Positions 27,164 through 36,794 of a stretch of 47,400 bases of DNA are shown here, one piece after another. Every line of letters starts with the position of its first letter. Position 1 is the first letter of the stretch. The DNA comes from Rikenellaceae bacterium (lineage in GTDB: Bacteria; Bacteroidota; Bacteroidia; Bacteroidales; Rikenellaceae), in assembly GCA_021201795.1 (NCBI GenBank), contig JAJQEF010000010.1:1-47400 (forward strand), in the 5' to 3' direction. Both the position numbers and the translations under genes were made by a program. The notes under the pieces are model-generated. The model was not told the origin of the DNA and made no database searches. It was given only the letters and a program-made list of their open reading frames with translations.

Positions 27164-27616
27164 ATGAGAGTACTGATCCAGAGAGTCAAAAGCGCATCCG
27201 TAGAAATCGATAATAAAACATATTCTTCGATCTCCAAGGGATTACTGATCCTTGTAGGTATCGAAGATGCCGACTCTGAAGAAGATACCGATTGGCTGTG
27301 CCGTAAGATCGCTTCCCTACGGATATTCAATGATGAAAACGGAATTATGAACCTCAGCGTTACGGATATCGGTGGAGAGATTATGGTAATAAGCCAGTTT
27401 ACGCTTCATGCCATGACCAAAAAAGGAAACCGGCCCTCTTACATACGAGCGGCAAAACCGGATTTGGCAATACCGATGTACGAGGGTTTTGTTTCGGAGT
27501 TGGAAAAAATTTCAAGGCTGAAAATTGCAACGGGTGTATTCGGCGCAGATATGAAAGTGAACCTGATAAATGACGGACCTGTAACGATATGGATAGACTC
27601 CAAAAATAAAGAATAG
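27164..27616 (+). CDS. dtd: D-aminoacyl-tRNA deacylase
   Basis: This 150-residue enzyme removes D-amino acids (and glycine from tRNA-Ala) from mischarged tRNA. It starts with the family signature MRVLIQRVKSASVEID, carries SQFTLHA (the active-site SQxTL motif), NRPSYIRAA, and the C-terminal GPVTIWIDS with the cross-subunit Gly-Pro. Length is standard. It ends in tandem stops TAGTAA. The MazG-like gene follows after 15 bases. Confidence 0.96.
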   Translation: MRVLIQRVKSASVEIDNKTYSSISKGLLILVGIEDADSEEDTDWLCRKIASLRIFNDENGIMNLSVTDIGGEIMVISQFTLHAMTKKGNRPSYIRAAKPDLAIPMYEGFVSELEKISRLKIATGVFGADMKVNLINDGPVTIWIDSKNKE

Positions 27617-27631
27617 TAAAACATTACCGAT

Positions 27632-27958
27632 ATGACAATAAAAGAATCCCAGGAACTGGTAGACGCCTGGATAAAAAAACATGGCGTGCGTTACTTCAAC
27701 GAGCTTACCAATATGACCATCCTCTTTGAAGAGGTTGGAGAGCTCGCACGCGTCATGTCGCGTAAATACGGGGAGCAATCGTATAAGGAATCCGATACTA
27801 CCGCTGAATTGTCGGATGAAATAGCCGATGTCCTGTGGGTACTTATCTGTATCGCCAACCAGACAGGGATCGATCTTACCGAGGCTCTTGCGAACAATCT
27901 TGCAAAAAAGAACCGAAGAGATTCCGAAAGACACAGGAATAACCCAAAACTCAAATAG
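27632..27958 (+). CDS. MazG-like nucleotide pyrophosphohydrolase
   Basis: This 108-residue single-domain all-alpha NTP pyrophosphohydrolase has the magnesium-binding motif EEVGELARV and, after a gap, ELSDEIADVLWVL, the ExxE...ExxD pattern of the MazG fold. Such short proteins clean up non-canonical nucleoside triphosphates. It sits between dtd (also quality control) and ispG. Its TAG stop is two bases before the ispG ATG, showing TAG is a real stop here. Confidence 0.88.
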   Translation: MTIKESQELVDAWIKKHGVRYFNELTNMTILFEEVGELARVMSRKYGEQSYKESDTTAELSDEIADVLWVLICIANQTGIDLTEALANNLAKKNRRDSERHRNNPKLK

Positions 27959-27960
27959 TT

Positions 27961-29667
27961 ATGGCGGATTTCTGTAATTTCCTGTCAGATCGTAGAAGGA
28001 TCGAAACTTTAAGCGTTCGCATAGGAGATATATTCATAGGCAGCGGCTATCCCGTCAGGGTTCAATCCATGTGCAATACTGACACCAATGATACGGAAGC
28101 ATGTGTGAAGCAAGCCATGGAAATTGCAGATGCAGGAGGCGAATTGGTACGATTCACAGCACAAGGAATAAAGGAGGCGGAAAATCTTAAAAACATAAAA
28201 GAAAAATTACTCGCGGCAGGTTGCACTGTTCCGTTGGTTGCCGACATCCACTTCAATCCCGAAGCTGCATTGACCGCTGCCAAATATGTCGATAAAATCC
28301 GTATAAATCCTGGGAATTTCGTCGATAAAAGGGCAGTATTCCAGCACATCGAATACACTGACAAAGAATATTCGGAAGAGCTTTCAAGGTTAAGAAAAAA
28401 ATTCGAATCACTTCTCTCAGTGTGCAAACGACACAATACTGCTTTAAGGATAGGTGTCAACCATGGCTCCCTGTCGGACAGGATCATGAGCCGTTACGGC
28501 AATACTCCTGCCGGCATGGTAGAGTCTGCAATGGAATTTCTTCGTATTTGCCGGGACAATGAATTCTACAATGTCGTTATCTCAATGAAATCCAGCAATG
28601 TACGGGTAATGGTCCATGCTTACCGTTTACTTTCTGCAACTATGAGAAATGAACGCATGAAGTATCCATTACACCTTGGAGTTACAGAAGCAGGGAACGG
28701 GGAAGACGGAAGGGTTAAATCCGCAGTCGGAATAGGCGCCTTGCTTACCGACGGCTTGGGAGACACCATACGCGTATCGCTTACGGAACATCCGGCCAAT
28801 GAAATCCCAGTGGGAAGAACACTATGCGATCATTTCAGTAAAGTTCCTGACCAAATCGAACATAAAGTAGAAGAAAAATACTACAGTCCGTTCGAATATA
28901 AAAAACGAGAAACATTACAAAATGGCATCATCGGAGGAGATCATCCTCCTATCGTCATAACCTCGGGTAAAAATCGAAATATGGAAATAATGCCTGATAT
29001 GTTCTACGATGATACGGCAAACAACTGGTTATTTATGAATCTGTCCGAGCTTAATTCCGGAACTATAGATATTTTAAGGAATGATCCACAAAAAATAATA
29101 GTCCTTGAGACTTCGCACTCTAACGGAACGGGTGAACAAAGGGCGTTCTTTCTAAAATTAGGAGAATACGGCTTAAAAAATCCGGTAATAATCAAGAGGC
29201 AATATTCTGAAACCGATATTGAAAAATTACAGATAAAGGCATCAGCGGATATAGGAATACTTTTTCTGGATGGATATGGAGATGGGTTATGGATCGAAAA
29301 TACCATAAATGGAGCTGTAAAAGAAGAAGATATAGTGTCATTGAGTTATTCCATTCTTCAGGCGGCAAGAGTAAGAACCTCCCGTACCGAATACATAGCA
29401 TGCCCGGGCTGCGGACGCACACTATTCGACCTCGAAGGAACTTTATCGGAAGTAAAACGACGTACGTCTCATCTTAGTGGAATTAAAATCGCAGTCATGG
29501 GATGTATCGTTAACGGACCGGGAGAGATGGCCGATGCGGATTACGGTTATGTCGGAGCAGGGTCGGGCAAAGTCACCTTATATAAAAATAAAGAAATTAT
29601 AAAAAAGAATATTCCGGAAACTAAGGCAATAGACGAACTTTTGGAGTTCATTAATAAAGATAAATAA
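27961..29667 (+). CDS. ispG: 4-hydroxy-3-methylbut-2-enyl diphosphate synthase, long form
   Basis: This 568-residue enzyme converts MEcPP to HMBPP in the MEP isoprenoid pathway, using a [4Fe-4S] cluster. The N-terminal TIM barrel starts with VRVQSMCNTDTND. The C-terminal reductase domain supplies cluster ligands C481 and C484 (CPGCGR) and C515 (MGCIVNGPGE). Between them lies the extra domain of about 200 residues found in plants and Bacteroidota and absent from the short E. coli enzyme (372 residues). It is the last gene of a dtd-mazG-ispG unit ended by a terminator. Confidence 0.96.
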   Translation: MADFCNFLSDRRRIETLSVRIGDIFIGSGYPVRVQSMCNTDTNDTEACVKQAMEIADAGGELVRFTAQGIKEAENLKNIKEKLLAAGCTVPLVADIHFNPEAALTAAKYVDKIRINPGNFVDKRAVFQHIEYTDKEYSEELSRLRKKFESLLSVCKRHNTALRIGVNHGSLSDRIMSRYGNTPAGMVESAMEFLRICRDNEFYNVVISMKSSNVRVMVHAYRLLSATMRNERMKYPLHLGVTEAGNGEDGRVKSAVGIGALLTDGLGDTIRVSLTEHPANEIPVGRTLCDHFSKVPDQIEHKVEEKYYSPFEYKKRETLQNGIIGGDHPPIVITSGKNRNMEIMPDMFYDDTANNWLFMNLSELNSGTIDILRNDPQKIIVLETSHSNGTGEQRAFFLKLGEYGLKNPVIIKRQYSETDIEKLQIKASADIGILFLDGYGDGLWIENTINGAVKEEDIVSLSYSILQAARVRTSRTEYIACPGCGRTLFDLEGTLSEVKRRTSHLSGIKIAVMGCIVNGPGEMADADYGYVGAGSGKVTLYKNKEIIKKNIPETKAIDELLEFINKDK

Positions 29668-29670
29668 AAT

Positions 29671-29700
29671 AAGCCCGGCATTGCCGGGCTTATTTTATTT
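29671..29700. terminator. Bidirectional terminator between ispG and infB
   Basis: A 9-bp stem (AAGCCCGGC 29671-29679 with GCCGGGCTT 29683-29691) and 3-base loop are flanked by A-rich sequence on the left and T-rich sequence on the right, serving both convergent genes. Confidence 0.9.
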
Positions 29701-29712
29701 AGATACTAGATT

Positions 29713-32493
29713 TTATCTTTTTACTTCTACGTCTTCGTAACCTTCGATTATATCTCCGACCTTAATATCATTGTATCCATCTATGTTAAGCCCGCATTCC
29801 ATATTATTGGAAACTTCTTTAACATCATCCTTGAATCGTTTGAGAGATCCGAGTTTACCGGTATAGACCACGATACCGTCACGAATTACACGTATTTTGG
29901 TATTTCTCGTAATCTTACCCTCACGGACAATACATCCGGCAATGGTTCCGACCTTGGATATTTTAAATGTTTCCAGAACTTCCACCGAACATACGATCTC
30001 TTCTCTCATGATAGGTTCGAGCATACCTTCGATAGCCTGCTTGATCTCATTGATTGCATCGTAAATTATCGAATAAAGTCTGATCTCGATTTCTTCTTTC
30101 TCAGCAAGCCTTCTGGCACTCGAGGATGGCCTCACCTGGAATCCTACTATAACTGCATTCGATGCTGCTGCAAGAAGAACGTCGCTTTCGGATATCTGGC
30201 CTACGGCTTTATGTATGATATTAACCTGTACTTCTTCTTTTGAAAGTTTAATCAAAGAGTCAGCCAGAGCTTCGATAGAACCGTCAACGTCACCCTTGAT
30301 GATAATATTGAGTTCTTTGAAGTTACCGATAGCGATACGGCGTCCGATCTCATCGAGAGTAATATGTTTCTGGGTTTTCAGTCCCTGCATACGCTGAAGC
30401 TGTTCCCTTTTGTTAGCTATCTCACGCGCCTGTTTGTCATCGTCCATAACATTGAAGGTATCGCCTGCCTGCGGCGCACCGTTAAGACCGAGAACAAGTA
30501 CGGGAGTAGAAGGTCCCCCCTCATCTATTTTCTTTCCGTGTTCGTTGAACATCGCCTTCACGCGTCCGGAATAAACTCCGGAAACCATCACATCTCCTAC
30601 ACGCAGGGTTCCTGCCTGAACGAGAAGCGTAGCCACATAACCGCGCCCCTTGTCCAGTGTGGATTCTATTACTGCACCGACAGCCTTTTTGTTAGGATTT
30701 GCCTTAAGATCAAGGAATTCGGCTTCCAGCAATACTTTCTCCAGAAGTTTATCTACATTCATTCCTTTCTTTGCAGAAACTTCCTGATTCTGGTACTTAC
30801 CGCCCCAATCTTCTACAAGATAATTCATTCTTGCAAGCTGCTCTTTGATACGGTCAGGATTAGCACCTTCCTTATCGACTTTATTTATGGCAAACACCAT
30901 AGGGACACCTGCCGCAGAAGCATGGTTTATAGCTTCTATCGTCTGCGGCATGACACTGTCGTCCGCAGCAATTATAATTATAGCAACGTCTGTTACATTC
31001 GCACCACGGGCACGCATGGCGGTAAACGCTTCGTGACCCGGAGTATCCAAGAACGTAATACGTCTTCCATCTTCCAGCTTAACTCCATATGCCCCGATGT
31101 GCTGAGTGATACCTCCGGCTTCTCCGGCAATAACGTTCGCATTACGAATATTATCCAACAGAGAAGTCTTACCGTGGTCCACGTGACCCATAACCGTAAC
31201 TATAGGCGGGCGCGGAAGCAGATCTTCTTCCCTATCCTCTTCGTCAGATATAGCTTCCTGTATCTCAACAGTTACGAATTCAACTCTATAACCGAACTCT
31301 TCAGCCACTACCACAAGAGCTTCGGCATCGAGTCTCTGGTTTATGGACACCATAAGTCCGAGATTCATACACGCTGTAATAACGTCGGTAACTGAAACAT
31401 CCATCATGGTAGCAAGTTCGCTAACGGTCACGAATTCCGTAACCTTAAGTACTTGTTTGTCCATCTCCTGACGTTCCATCTCCTCGTTTATACGAGCTGA
31501 AGCGGCGTCCCTTTTACCCTTACGATATTTCGAACTCTTCGATTTATTACCTTTAGACGTAAGACGCGCTAAGGTTTCTTTAATCTGCTTCTGTACTTCC
31601 GCTTCGCCTACCTCCGGTTGTACTAACGGTTTCGTCTTCGGTTTCTTTTTGTCAAATTTCTGCCCGTGTTGTTTCTGTCCGGCATTCTGCTGGTTAGCAG
31701 GCTTCTGCCCTCCTTGGAACTGAGGCTTCTGGGATTTCTGCCCTTGATTCGCAGAAGGCTGGTTCTGCGGTTTAGTAACATCGACTTTATTGTCTTTAAC
31801 GATTCTTTTACGTTTTTCCCTCTTATGAGGACTGGAAGTTTTTTTCTTTTCGATATCCTTAAGATCGATCATTCCGAGAACTTTCGGACCTGAAAGTTTT
31901 CCCGATTCGTTGGGACGGAATATCTCTACATCTGCATCGATCATTCTCTCGTCAAATGTTTTATTTTGTGCTTTCACATTTGCTACAGGTGAAACTTCTG
32001 CATTCTTTTGAGGTTCAGCAGGTTTTTCCATTGGTACGGACGGTTCTGATTTAGTCTCTACAGGGCTCTCCTGGCGAACCGGTGCAGGTTCCTGTTTTTT
32101 CGGTTTGTTTTTATATGGGATATTAATCTTTCCTACAATTTTAGGACCTTTGATAACAGAAGTATCGCCTATTATGGTATTACCGCTCTTTATAATAACT
32201 TCATTGCCGAAATCGATATCTTCATTAACCGGAACCTCTTTGGTCTTGCCTTCGAGCGATACCGTTTCATGCTTTTGTTTTATCTTCTCTCTGATGTCTA
32301 CACGTTCTATTTCTTTTCCTCCAAACTCCTTCTCCAGAATTCCATACATGTTACTGTCCACAATCGAACTCGGAGAATTTTCAATATTTATTCCTTTTTT
32401 CTCCAGAAATTCCACTATTGTAGACTGTCCCACTTTAAATTCCCGTGCAACTTTATTGAGTCTGAGTTTCTGTTCTTTCATTGCCATATTCAA
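29713..32493 (-). CDS. infB: Translation initiation factor IF-2
   Basis: This 926-residue GTPase brings initiator tRNA to the 30S subunit. An N-terminal IF2-N helix bundle ([19 protein letters not shown]) is followed by a long, low-complexity K/P/Q/E-rich linker (about 80-330). The GTPase domain has G1 GHVDHGKT (436-443), G3 DTPGH (from 483) and G4 NKVD. Domains II, III and IV follow, ending [19 protein letters not shown] and a final barrel. Several in-frame starts are possible (MNMAMKEQ): the ATG for MKEQ may be the true one. It is the last gene of rimP-nusA-infB, 90 bases after nusA. Confidence 0.97.
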   Translation of the reverse strand: MNMAMKEQKLRLNKVAREFKVGQSTIVEFLEKKGINIENSPSSIVDSNMYGILEKEFGGKEIERVDIREKIKQKHETVSLEGKTKEVPVNEDIDFGNEVIIKSGNTIIGDTSVIKGPKIVGKINIPYKNKPKKQEPAPVRQESPVETKSEPSVPMEKPAEPQKNAEVSPVANVKAQNKTFDERMIDADVEIFRPNESGKLSGPKVLGMIDLKDIEKKKTSSPHKREKRKRIVKDNKVDVTKPQNQPSANQGQKSQKPQFQGGQKPANQQNAGQKQHGQKFDKKKPKTKPLVQPEVGEAEVQKQIKETLARLTSKGNKSKSSKYRKGKRDAASARINEEMERQEMDKQVLKVTEFVTVSELATMMDVSVTDVITACMNLGLMVSINQRLDAEALVVVAEEFGYRVEFVTVEIQEAISDEEDREEDLLPRPPIVTVMGHVDHGKTSLLDNIRNANVIAGEAGGITQHIGAYGVKLEDGRRITFLDTPGHEAFTAMRARGANVTDVAIIIIAADDSVMPQTIEAINHASAAGVPMVFAINKVDKEGANPDRIKEQLARMNYLVEDWGGKYQNQEVSAKKGMNVDKLLEKVLLEAEFLDLKANPNKKAVGAVIESTLDKGRGYVATLLVQAGTLRVGDVMVSGVYSGRVKAMFNEHGKKIDEGGPSTPVLVLGLNGAPQAGDTFNVMDDDKQAREIANKREQLQRMQGLKTQKHITLDEIGRRIAIGNFKELNIIIKGDVDGSIEALADSLIKLSKEEVQVNIIHKAVGQISESDVLLAAASNAVIVGFQVRPSSSARRLAEKEEIEIRLYSIIYDAINEIKQAIEGMLEPIMREEIVCSVEVLETFKISKVGTIAGCIVREGKITRNTKIRVIRDGIVVYTGKLGSLKRFKDDVKEVSNNMECGLNIDGYNDIKVGDIIEGYEDVEVKR

Positions 32494-32583
32494 TAATATT
32501 TTCGGCTGTCTTTATTTTCTTTTCGTATCATATCCGGAGTACCGGATAATGTTTAAGAGCGGAAACGATCGGTTATTCCATAA

Positions 32584-33813
32584 CTATTCGAATTCAGATT
32601 TCAGAATATCGATAACTTCCTTAATTGTTTCCTCTTCCAAGTCGGTACGTTTCGCAAGATCGTCGGGATCATACTCCAGTACGCTTTTAGCCGTATCGCA
32701 GCCTATCGACTTAAACTGGTCGATGATCCACTGATCGATCTCGTCAGAGAATTCATCCAGATCAACATCTTCCTCTTCAAATTCCCTGTAAACATCGATA
32801 TCGTAACCTGTGAGCATGCTCGCCAACCTTATATTCAAACCGCCTTTACCTATCGCAAGTGATACCTCATTAGGTTTCAGATAAACAGCAGCGGTCTTGG
32901 TCTCTTCATTTAATTCGATAGAAGAAACCTTCGCAGGATTGAGGGCCCTCTGTATTAAAAGTTGAGGATTGGAAGTATAATTCGCCACATCTATATTTTC
33001 ATTCCTCAGTTCTTTTACAATAGAATAAATACGCGAACCTTTTACTCCTACGCATGCTCCTACAGGATCGACCCTTTCATCATAGGATTCCACTGCAACC
33101 TTAGCTCTTTCACCGGGTATCCTTACAATTTTCTTTATGGTTATAAGTCCGTCGAATATTTCAGGCACCTCGAGTTCGAATAATCTTTCAAGGAATTCCG
33201 GAGCAGTACGGGAAAGAATGATAAGAGGACTGTTGTTTTTCATTTCTACCTTATAGACTATCGCCCTGATACTGTCTCCTTTCCTGAAGAAGTCCGTAGG
33301 TATCTGTTCCGATTTCGGCAGAACCAGCTCGTTTCCTTCGTCGTCGAGGACAAGTACTTCTTTTTTCCATACCTGATATACTTCCCCTGTGATGATCTCT
33401 CCTACCTTTTCTTTGTATATGTTATATAAATTGGCCTTCTCGAGGTCCATGATACGCGCAGCAAGATTCTGTCTTAACGATAAAACCGAACGTCTTCCGA
33501 AAGAAGACAATTTGATTTCTTCGGCAACTTCTTCACCCACTTCGTAAGTCGCATCCATTTTCTTCGCATCGGACAAGGAAATTTCAGCATTCGGATTTTC
33601 AACCTGTCCATCTTCAACAACGATCCTGTTCCGCCATATTTCAAGGTCCCCTTTGTCCGGATTTATTATAATATCGAAATTCTCGTCCGATTCATAAGTC
33701 TTGGCAATAAGATGCCTGAAAACATCTTCGAGCACACCGACCATGGTTGCCTTATCTATATTCTTAAGCTCTTTAAACTCTGCAAAAGTGCCTATAAGAT
33801 TCAGATTATCCAT
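32584..33813 (-). CDS. nusA: Transcription termination/antitermination factor NusA
   Basis: This 409-residue RNA-polymerase-binding protein has the NusA N-terminal domain (about 1-130), S1 domain (GEIITGEVYQVWKKEVLV) and two KH domains, the first with GACVGVKGSRIYSIVKELR and the second with LAIGKGGLNIRLAS. A short acidic tail (about 345-409) ends ILKSEFE. It lacks the C-terminal acidic repeats of the 495-residue E. coli protein, the usual condition in Bacteroidota. It lies between rimP and infB, the nearly universal order. It ends in TAG. Confidence 0.96.
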   Translation of the reverse strand: MDNLNLIGTFAEFKELKNIDKATMVGVLEDVFRHLIAKTYESDENFDIIINPDKGDLEIWRNRIVVEDGQVENPNAEISLSDAKKMDATYEVGEEVAEEIKLSSFGRRSVLSLRQNLAARIMDLEKANLYNIYKEKVGEIITGEVYQVWKKEVLVLDDEGNELVLPKSEQIPTDFFRKGDSIRAIVYKVEMKNNSPLIILSRTAPEFLERLFELEVPEIFDGLITIKKIVRIPGERAKVAVESYDERVDPVGACVGVKGSRIYSIVKELRNENIDVANYTSNPQLLIQRALNPAKVSSIELNEETKTAAVYLKPNEVSLAIGKGGLNIRLASMLTGYDIDVYREFEEEDVDLDEFSDEIDQWIIDQFKSIGCDTAKSVLEYDPDDLAKRTDLEEETIKEVIDILKSEFE

Positions 33814-33857
33814 TGTTTATATTCATTTAACGCCGATATGGCGGACATTTTATATTA

Positions 33858-34325
33858 TTATTTAAACCTAAGTAACTGTATAGTCGATTTTATATCGTTT
33901 ATTCCTATTCTTTTGTTGACGGAAATAAGTTGTTTTCTCTTTTTACCTTCGATAAGTTGTTTTTCCTGATATTCGATCTCAAGCTCGTCATCTCCGACAT
34001 CCGTCAGCCTACCTTCATATTTGATACCGTTTTTAAGAACGATCTCTACATCCTTTCCCAAAGCCTTGATATATTGCTTCGGATGGCGGAACGGCTGCCC
34101 GATACCAGCAGAACTCACAGTGAGTTCAAAATCCTCGACATCCCTGTCGAACCGGGAATTGACTTCCCTGCTCAATTCGACGCATTTATCGATAGATACA
34201 GAAGATTCACTATCCAGAACCACATCCACGACATTAGTCGGAGAACATTTTATATCCACGACAAACATATCCGTTCCTTCTACGAAGTCTTCGGTAATTT
34301 TACGAATTTTTTCAACATCTATCAT
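33858..34325 (-). CDS. rimP: Ribosome maturation factor RimP
   Basis: This 155-residue 30S assembly factor has the two-domain RimP layout: an N-terminal alpha/beta domain with SVSIDKCVELSREVNSRFD and FELTVSSAGIGQPFR (the family phrase LeVSSPGidRPL), then a C-terminal SH3-like barrel. It is the first gene of the operon, 44 bases before nusA. Confidence 0.95.
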   Translation of the reverse strand: MIDVEKIRKITEDFVEGTDMFVVDIKCSPTNVVDVVLDSESSVSIDKCVELSREVNSRFDRDVEDFELTVSSAGIGQPFRHPKQYIKALGKDVEIVLKNGIKYEGRLTDVGDDELEIEYQEKQLIEGKKRKQLISVNKRIGINDIKSTIQLLRFK

Positions 34326-34351
34326 TCCGTATATCCGTCATTTTCAGTACG

Positions 34352-34381
34352 GTTAATAAAACAGGGGACATAAGTCCCCTG
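34352..34381 (-). terminator. Terminator between lpxA and rimP
   Basis: A perfect 8-bp stem (CAGGGGAC 34362-34369 with GTCCCCTG 34374-34381) with a 4-base loop is followed on the minus strand by TTTTATT. It separates the lpx genes from the rimP operon. Confidence 0.85.
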
Positions 34382-34469
34382 CTCTTTTACCGTTTCCGGT
34401 CACAAAGATACTATATTTTTATATTTTTTCAAAATAAACAATTATAATTTATTGATTAAGAAATCGTAA

Positions 34470-35273
34470 CTATTCCGTATCGTCATCTTTTTTCTGAGGA
34501 TTGTACGGTTTAAGTATCCCTCTTCGAGAGCTTCTTATAAATTCGATGATTTCATCCCTTTCAGGACTCTGCGGCACTTCTGCTTCGACAAGGTCGCAAG
34601 CCTTTGAGTAGAGCATTCCGCTTTGGAAAATTATACGTAAGACATCCTGTATCTCCGCGATTTTTTCAGAATTGAATCCTCTTCGCCGCAATCCGATAAA
34701 ATTAGCTCCGACAAACGATACAGGATAATGTCCGGCTTTAACATACGGAGGAATATCCTTCCCTACGAGAGAGCCTCCGCTTGTCATCGCATGCGATCCT
34801 ACACGGCAAAATTGATGCACTGCGGTGTGTCCTCCCAAAATAGCCCAGTCTCCTATTTCGACCTCACCGGCAAGCGATACCCTATTGACAAGAACACAAT
34901 AATTACCTACTACGCAATCATGTCCTATATGAACGTATGCCATAATGAGATTATTATCCCCTATTGCTGTTTTTCCTTTTGCAGCGGTACCACGGTTTAT
35001 AGTAGCGCATTCTCTTACGGTATTATTATCCCCGATTTCCACGTAAGTCTTCTCACCTTTAAATTTCAGGTCTTGCGGAATCCCCGATATAACAGCGGAA
35101 GAATGTATTTTACAGTTTTTACCGATTCTGGCTCCGTCTAGAATAACTGCTCCGGGACCTATCCAGCATCCGTCTCCGATAACTACATCGGCTGCAACAT
35201 AAGCAAAGGGCTCGATAGTGACGTTATTACCAATTTTTGCATCGGGATGAACCCGGGCCATAGTGTCTATCAT
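34470..35273 (-). CDS. lpxA: UDP-N-acetylglucosamine O-acyltransferase
   Basis: This 267-residue cytoplasmic trimeric enzyme performs the first step of lipid A synthesis, moving a hydroxyacyl chain from ACP to UDP-GlcNAc. The N-terminal two thirds are hexapeptide repeats forming a left-handed beta-helix. The catalytic histidine is in MAYVHIGHDCVVG, and ILGGHTAVHQFCRVG matches the conserved second histidine region. A helical C-terminal domain follows. Length matches the family (about 260). It lies 7 bases after lpxC/fabZ and ends in TAG. Confidence 0.96.
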   Translation of the reverse strand: MIDTMARVHPDAKIGNNVTIEPFAYVAADVVIGDGCWIGPGAVILDGARIGKNCKIHSSAVISGIPQDLKFKGEKTYVEIGDNNTVRECATINRGTAAKGKTAIGDNNLIMAYVHIGHDCVVGNYCVLVNRVSLAGEVEIGDWAILGGHTAVHQFCRVGSHAMTSGGSLVGKDIPPYVKAGHYPVSFVGANFIGLRRRGFNSEKIAEIQDVLRIIFQSGMLYSKACDLVEAEVPQSPERDEIIEFIRSSRRGILKPYNPQKKDDDTE

Positions 35274-35280
35274 AGTTTTA

Positions 35281-36675
35281 TCATTTTTTATTTTTAGCGA
35301 CCTGTGCCATAAGGAATGCTTCCGTTACAAGCTGATCCCCTACATAAGCCTTAGCCTCCATCATCACTATTCCCCTGCGTATAGGCTCCGTCAGTTTAAG
35401 TTCGAATAAAAGCGTATCGCCCGGAACGACTTTCCTCTTGAATTTAACCCCATCGATTTTCATAAAATATGTGGAGTAATTCTCAGTATCTCCTATATTG
35501 TGCAATGCAAGAATACCTCCGCACTGGGCCATAGCTTCAACGATCAGCACACCTGGCATTACAGGTTCCTGAGGGAAGTGCCCCACGAAGAACGGTTCGT
35601 TCATGGTTACATTCTTCACACCGGCAACGCTGCCCGCGTCGATATGGATGATTCTATCCACTAACAAAAACGGCGGTCGGTGAGGAAGAATGCCTTTTAT
35701 CTGATTTATATCGTATACGGGATCCACGTTAGGATCATATCGATAGTGTGGTTTACTCTGATTCTTTTTTATGGTTTTACGGATCATTTTCGCAAGTTCT
35801 GTATTCGCGAAGTGTCCCGGCTTATTTGCTATGACCTTACCGTTGATACGCATTCCCACAAGTGCCATGTCACCGATCATATCCAGCAGTTTATGTCTTG
35901 CAGGCTCATTTGCGAATCGTAGTTCGAGATTATTGAGATAACCGCTCGACCCCACGCTTATATCTTCCTTGTTGAAGAGTTTTTTCAAACGGTTTATTTC
36001 TTCCGAAGGAAGTTCGTTCTCTACGATTATTATAGCGTTATCAAGGTCACCTCCTTTAATGAGATTATTTTTCAGCAACGGTTCTAACTCATGTAAAAAA
36101 ACAAAAGTTCTGCACGGTGATATCTGTACAGGGAAGTCGCCTATATTCTCGAGACGCGCGTATTGATTGCCGAGAACCCTCGACCCATAATCGATATTCA
36201 AATTAATACTGAAATGATCATCCGGAAAAACTTCCACTGAAACTCCCTTTTCCGGTATTTCGTAATGTATTTTTTCAGTAACGTTAAAGAATACCCTGTC
36301 CGCATTCTGCTCCACGAGACCTGCTTCCATCACAGCCTCAACATACTCCCTTGAAGAACCGTCCATGATAGGCACCTCTTCTCCGTTAAGGTCGATAACG
36401 GCATTATCTACTCCGCATCCCCATAATCCGGCCATTATATGTTCTATGGTGTGTATTTTTACTCCGCCCTTTTCTATCGTCGTTCCTCTGGATGTATCCG
36501 TCACATAATCAGCAATAGCTTCAATGACAGGTTCTCCTTCTATATCTTTTCTCCGGAAACATATTCCCGTATTTTCTTCCGCAGGATTAACGGTCATTTC
36601 TACCTTAATGCCCGTATGCAACCCTTTGCCATGGAACTTTAACGTGCGGGCAAGCGTCATCTGTTTTTTAGACAT
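35281..36675 (-). CDS. lpxC/fabZ: LpxC-FabZ fusion: UDP-acyl-GlcNAc deacetylase / hydroxyacyl-ACP dehydratase
   Basis: This 464-residue bifunctional protein covers the committed deacetylation step of lipid A and a dehydration step of fatty-acid elongation. The LpxC part (about 1-300) has its zinc histidine in HTIEHIMAGL and the second histidine/aspartate set in RHKLLDMIGD. The FabZ part (about 315-464) has the hot-dog active site in GHFPQEPVMPGVLIVEAMAQ. The fusion is standard in Bacteroidota and balances lipid A against phospholipid supply. It ends in TGA. The start region is shared with a divergent TonB-like gene. Confidence 0.97.
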   Translation of the reverse strand: MSKKQMTLARTLKFHGKGLHTGIKVEMTVNPAEENTGICFRRKDIEGEPVIEAIADYVTDTSRGTTIEKGGVKIHTIEHIMAGLWGCGVDNAVIDLNGEEVPIMDGSSREYVEAVMEAGLVEQNADRVFFNVTEKIHYEIPEKGVSVEVFPDDHFSINLNIDYGSRVLGNQYARLENIGDFPVQISPCRTFVFLHELEPLLKNNLIKGGDLDNAIIIVENELPSEEINRLKKLFNKEDISVGSSGYLNNLELRFANEPARHKLLDMIGDMALVGMRINGKVIANKPGHFANTELAKMIRKTIKKNQSKPHYRYDPNVDPVYDINQIKGILPHRPPFLLVDRIIHIDAGSVAGVKNVTMNEPFFVGHFPQEPVMPGVLIVEAMAQCGGILALHNIGDTENYSTYFMKIDGVKFKRKVVPGDTLLFELKLTEPIRRGIVMMEAKAYVGDQLVTEAFLMAQVAKNKK

Positions 36676-36714
36676 AAAAATACTTTAAGTTCAATATTAA
36701 CGTTATTTTAACGG

Positions 36715-36722
36715 CAAAATTA
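36715..36722 (-). promoter_or_regulatory. -7 box of lpxC/fabZ
   Basis: The minus strand reads TAATTTTG, a perfect match to TAnnTTTG, 39 bases before the lpxC start codon. No good -33 TTTG is seen at the expected distance. Confidence 0.45.
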
Positions 36723-36743
36723 TTATTTTTTTCAAAGATATCT

Positions 36744-36751
36744 TAATTTTG
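36744..36751 (+). promoter_or_regulatory. -7 box of the TonB-like gene
   Basis: The plus strand reads TAATTTTG, the same octamer as the lpxC box in opposite orientation, 43 bases before the TTG start. No -33 TTTG is evident. Confidence 0.45.
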
Positions 36752-36794
36752 TGCAACTTTTGTATTTAATTCATGTAAATTAAGGATTTTTCGA

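Noticed and set aside
30364-31395. 343-codon plus-strand open frame opposite infB
   Set aside because: It is antisense to the conserved GTPase domain of IF-2, has no family-like motif and no start context; a shadow of the real gene.
36721-36751. Operator palindrome for a repressor
   Set aside because: The inverted repeat consists exactly of two -7 promoter boxes, which explains it without a repressor.
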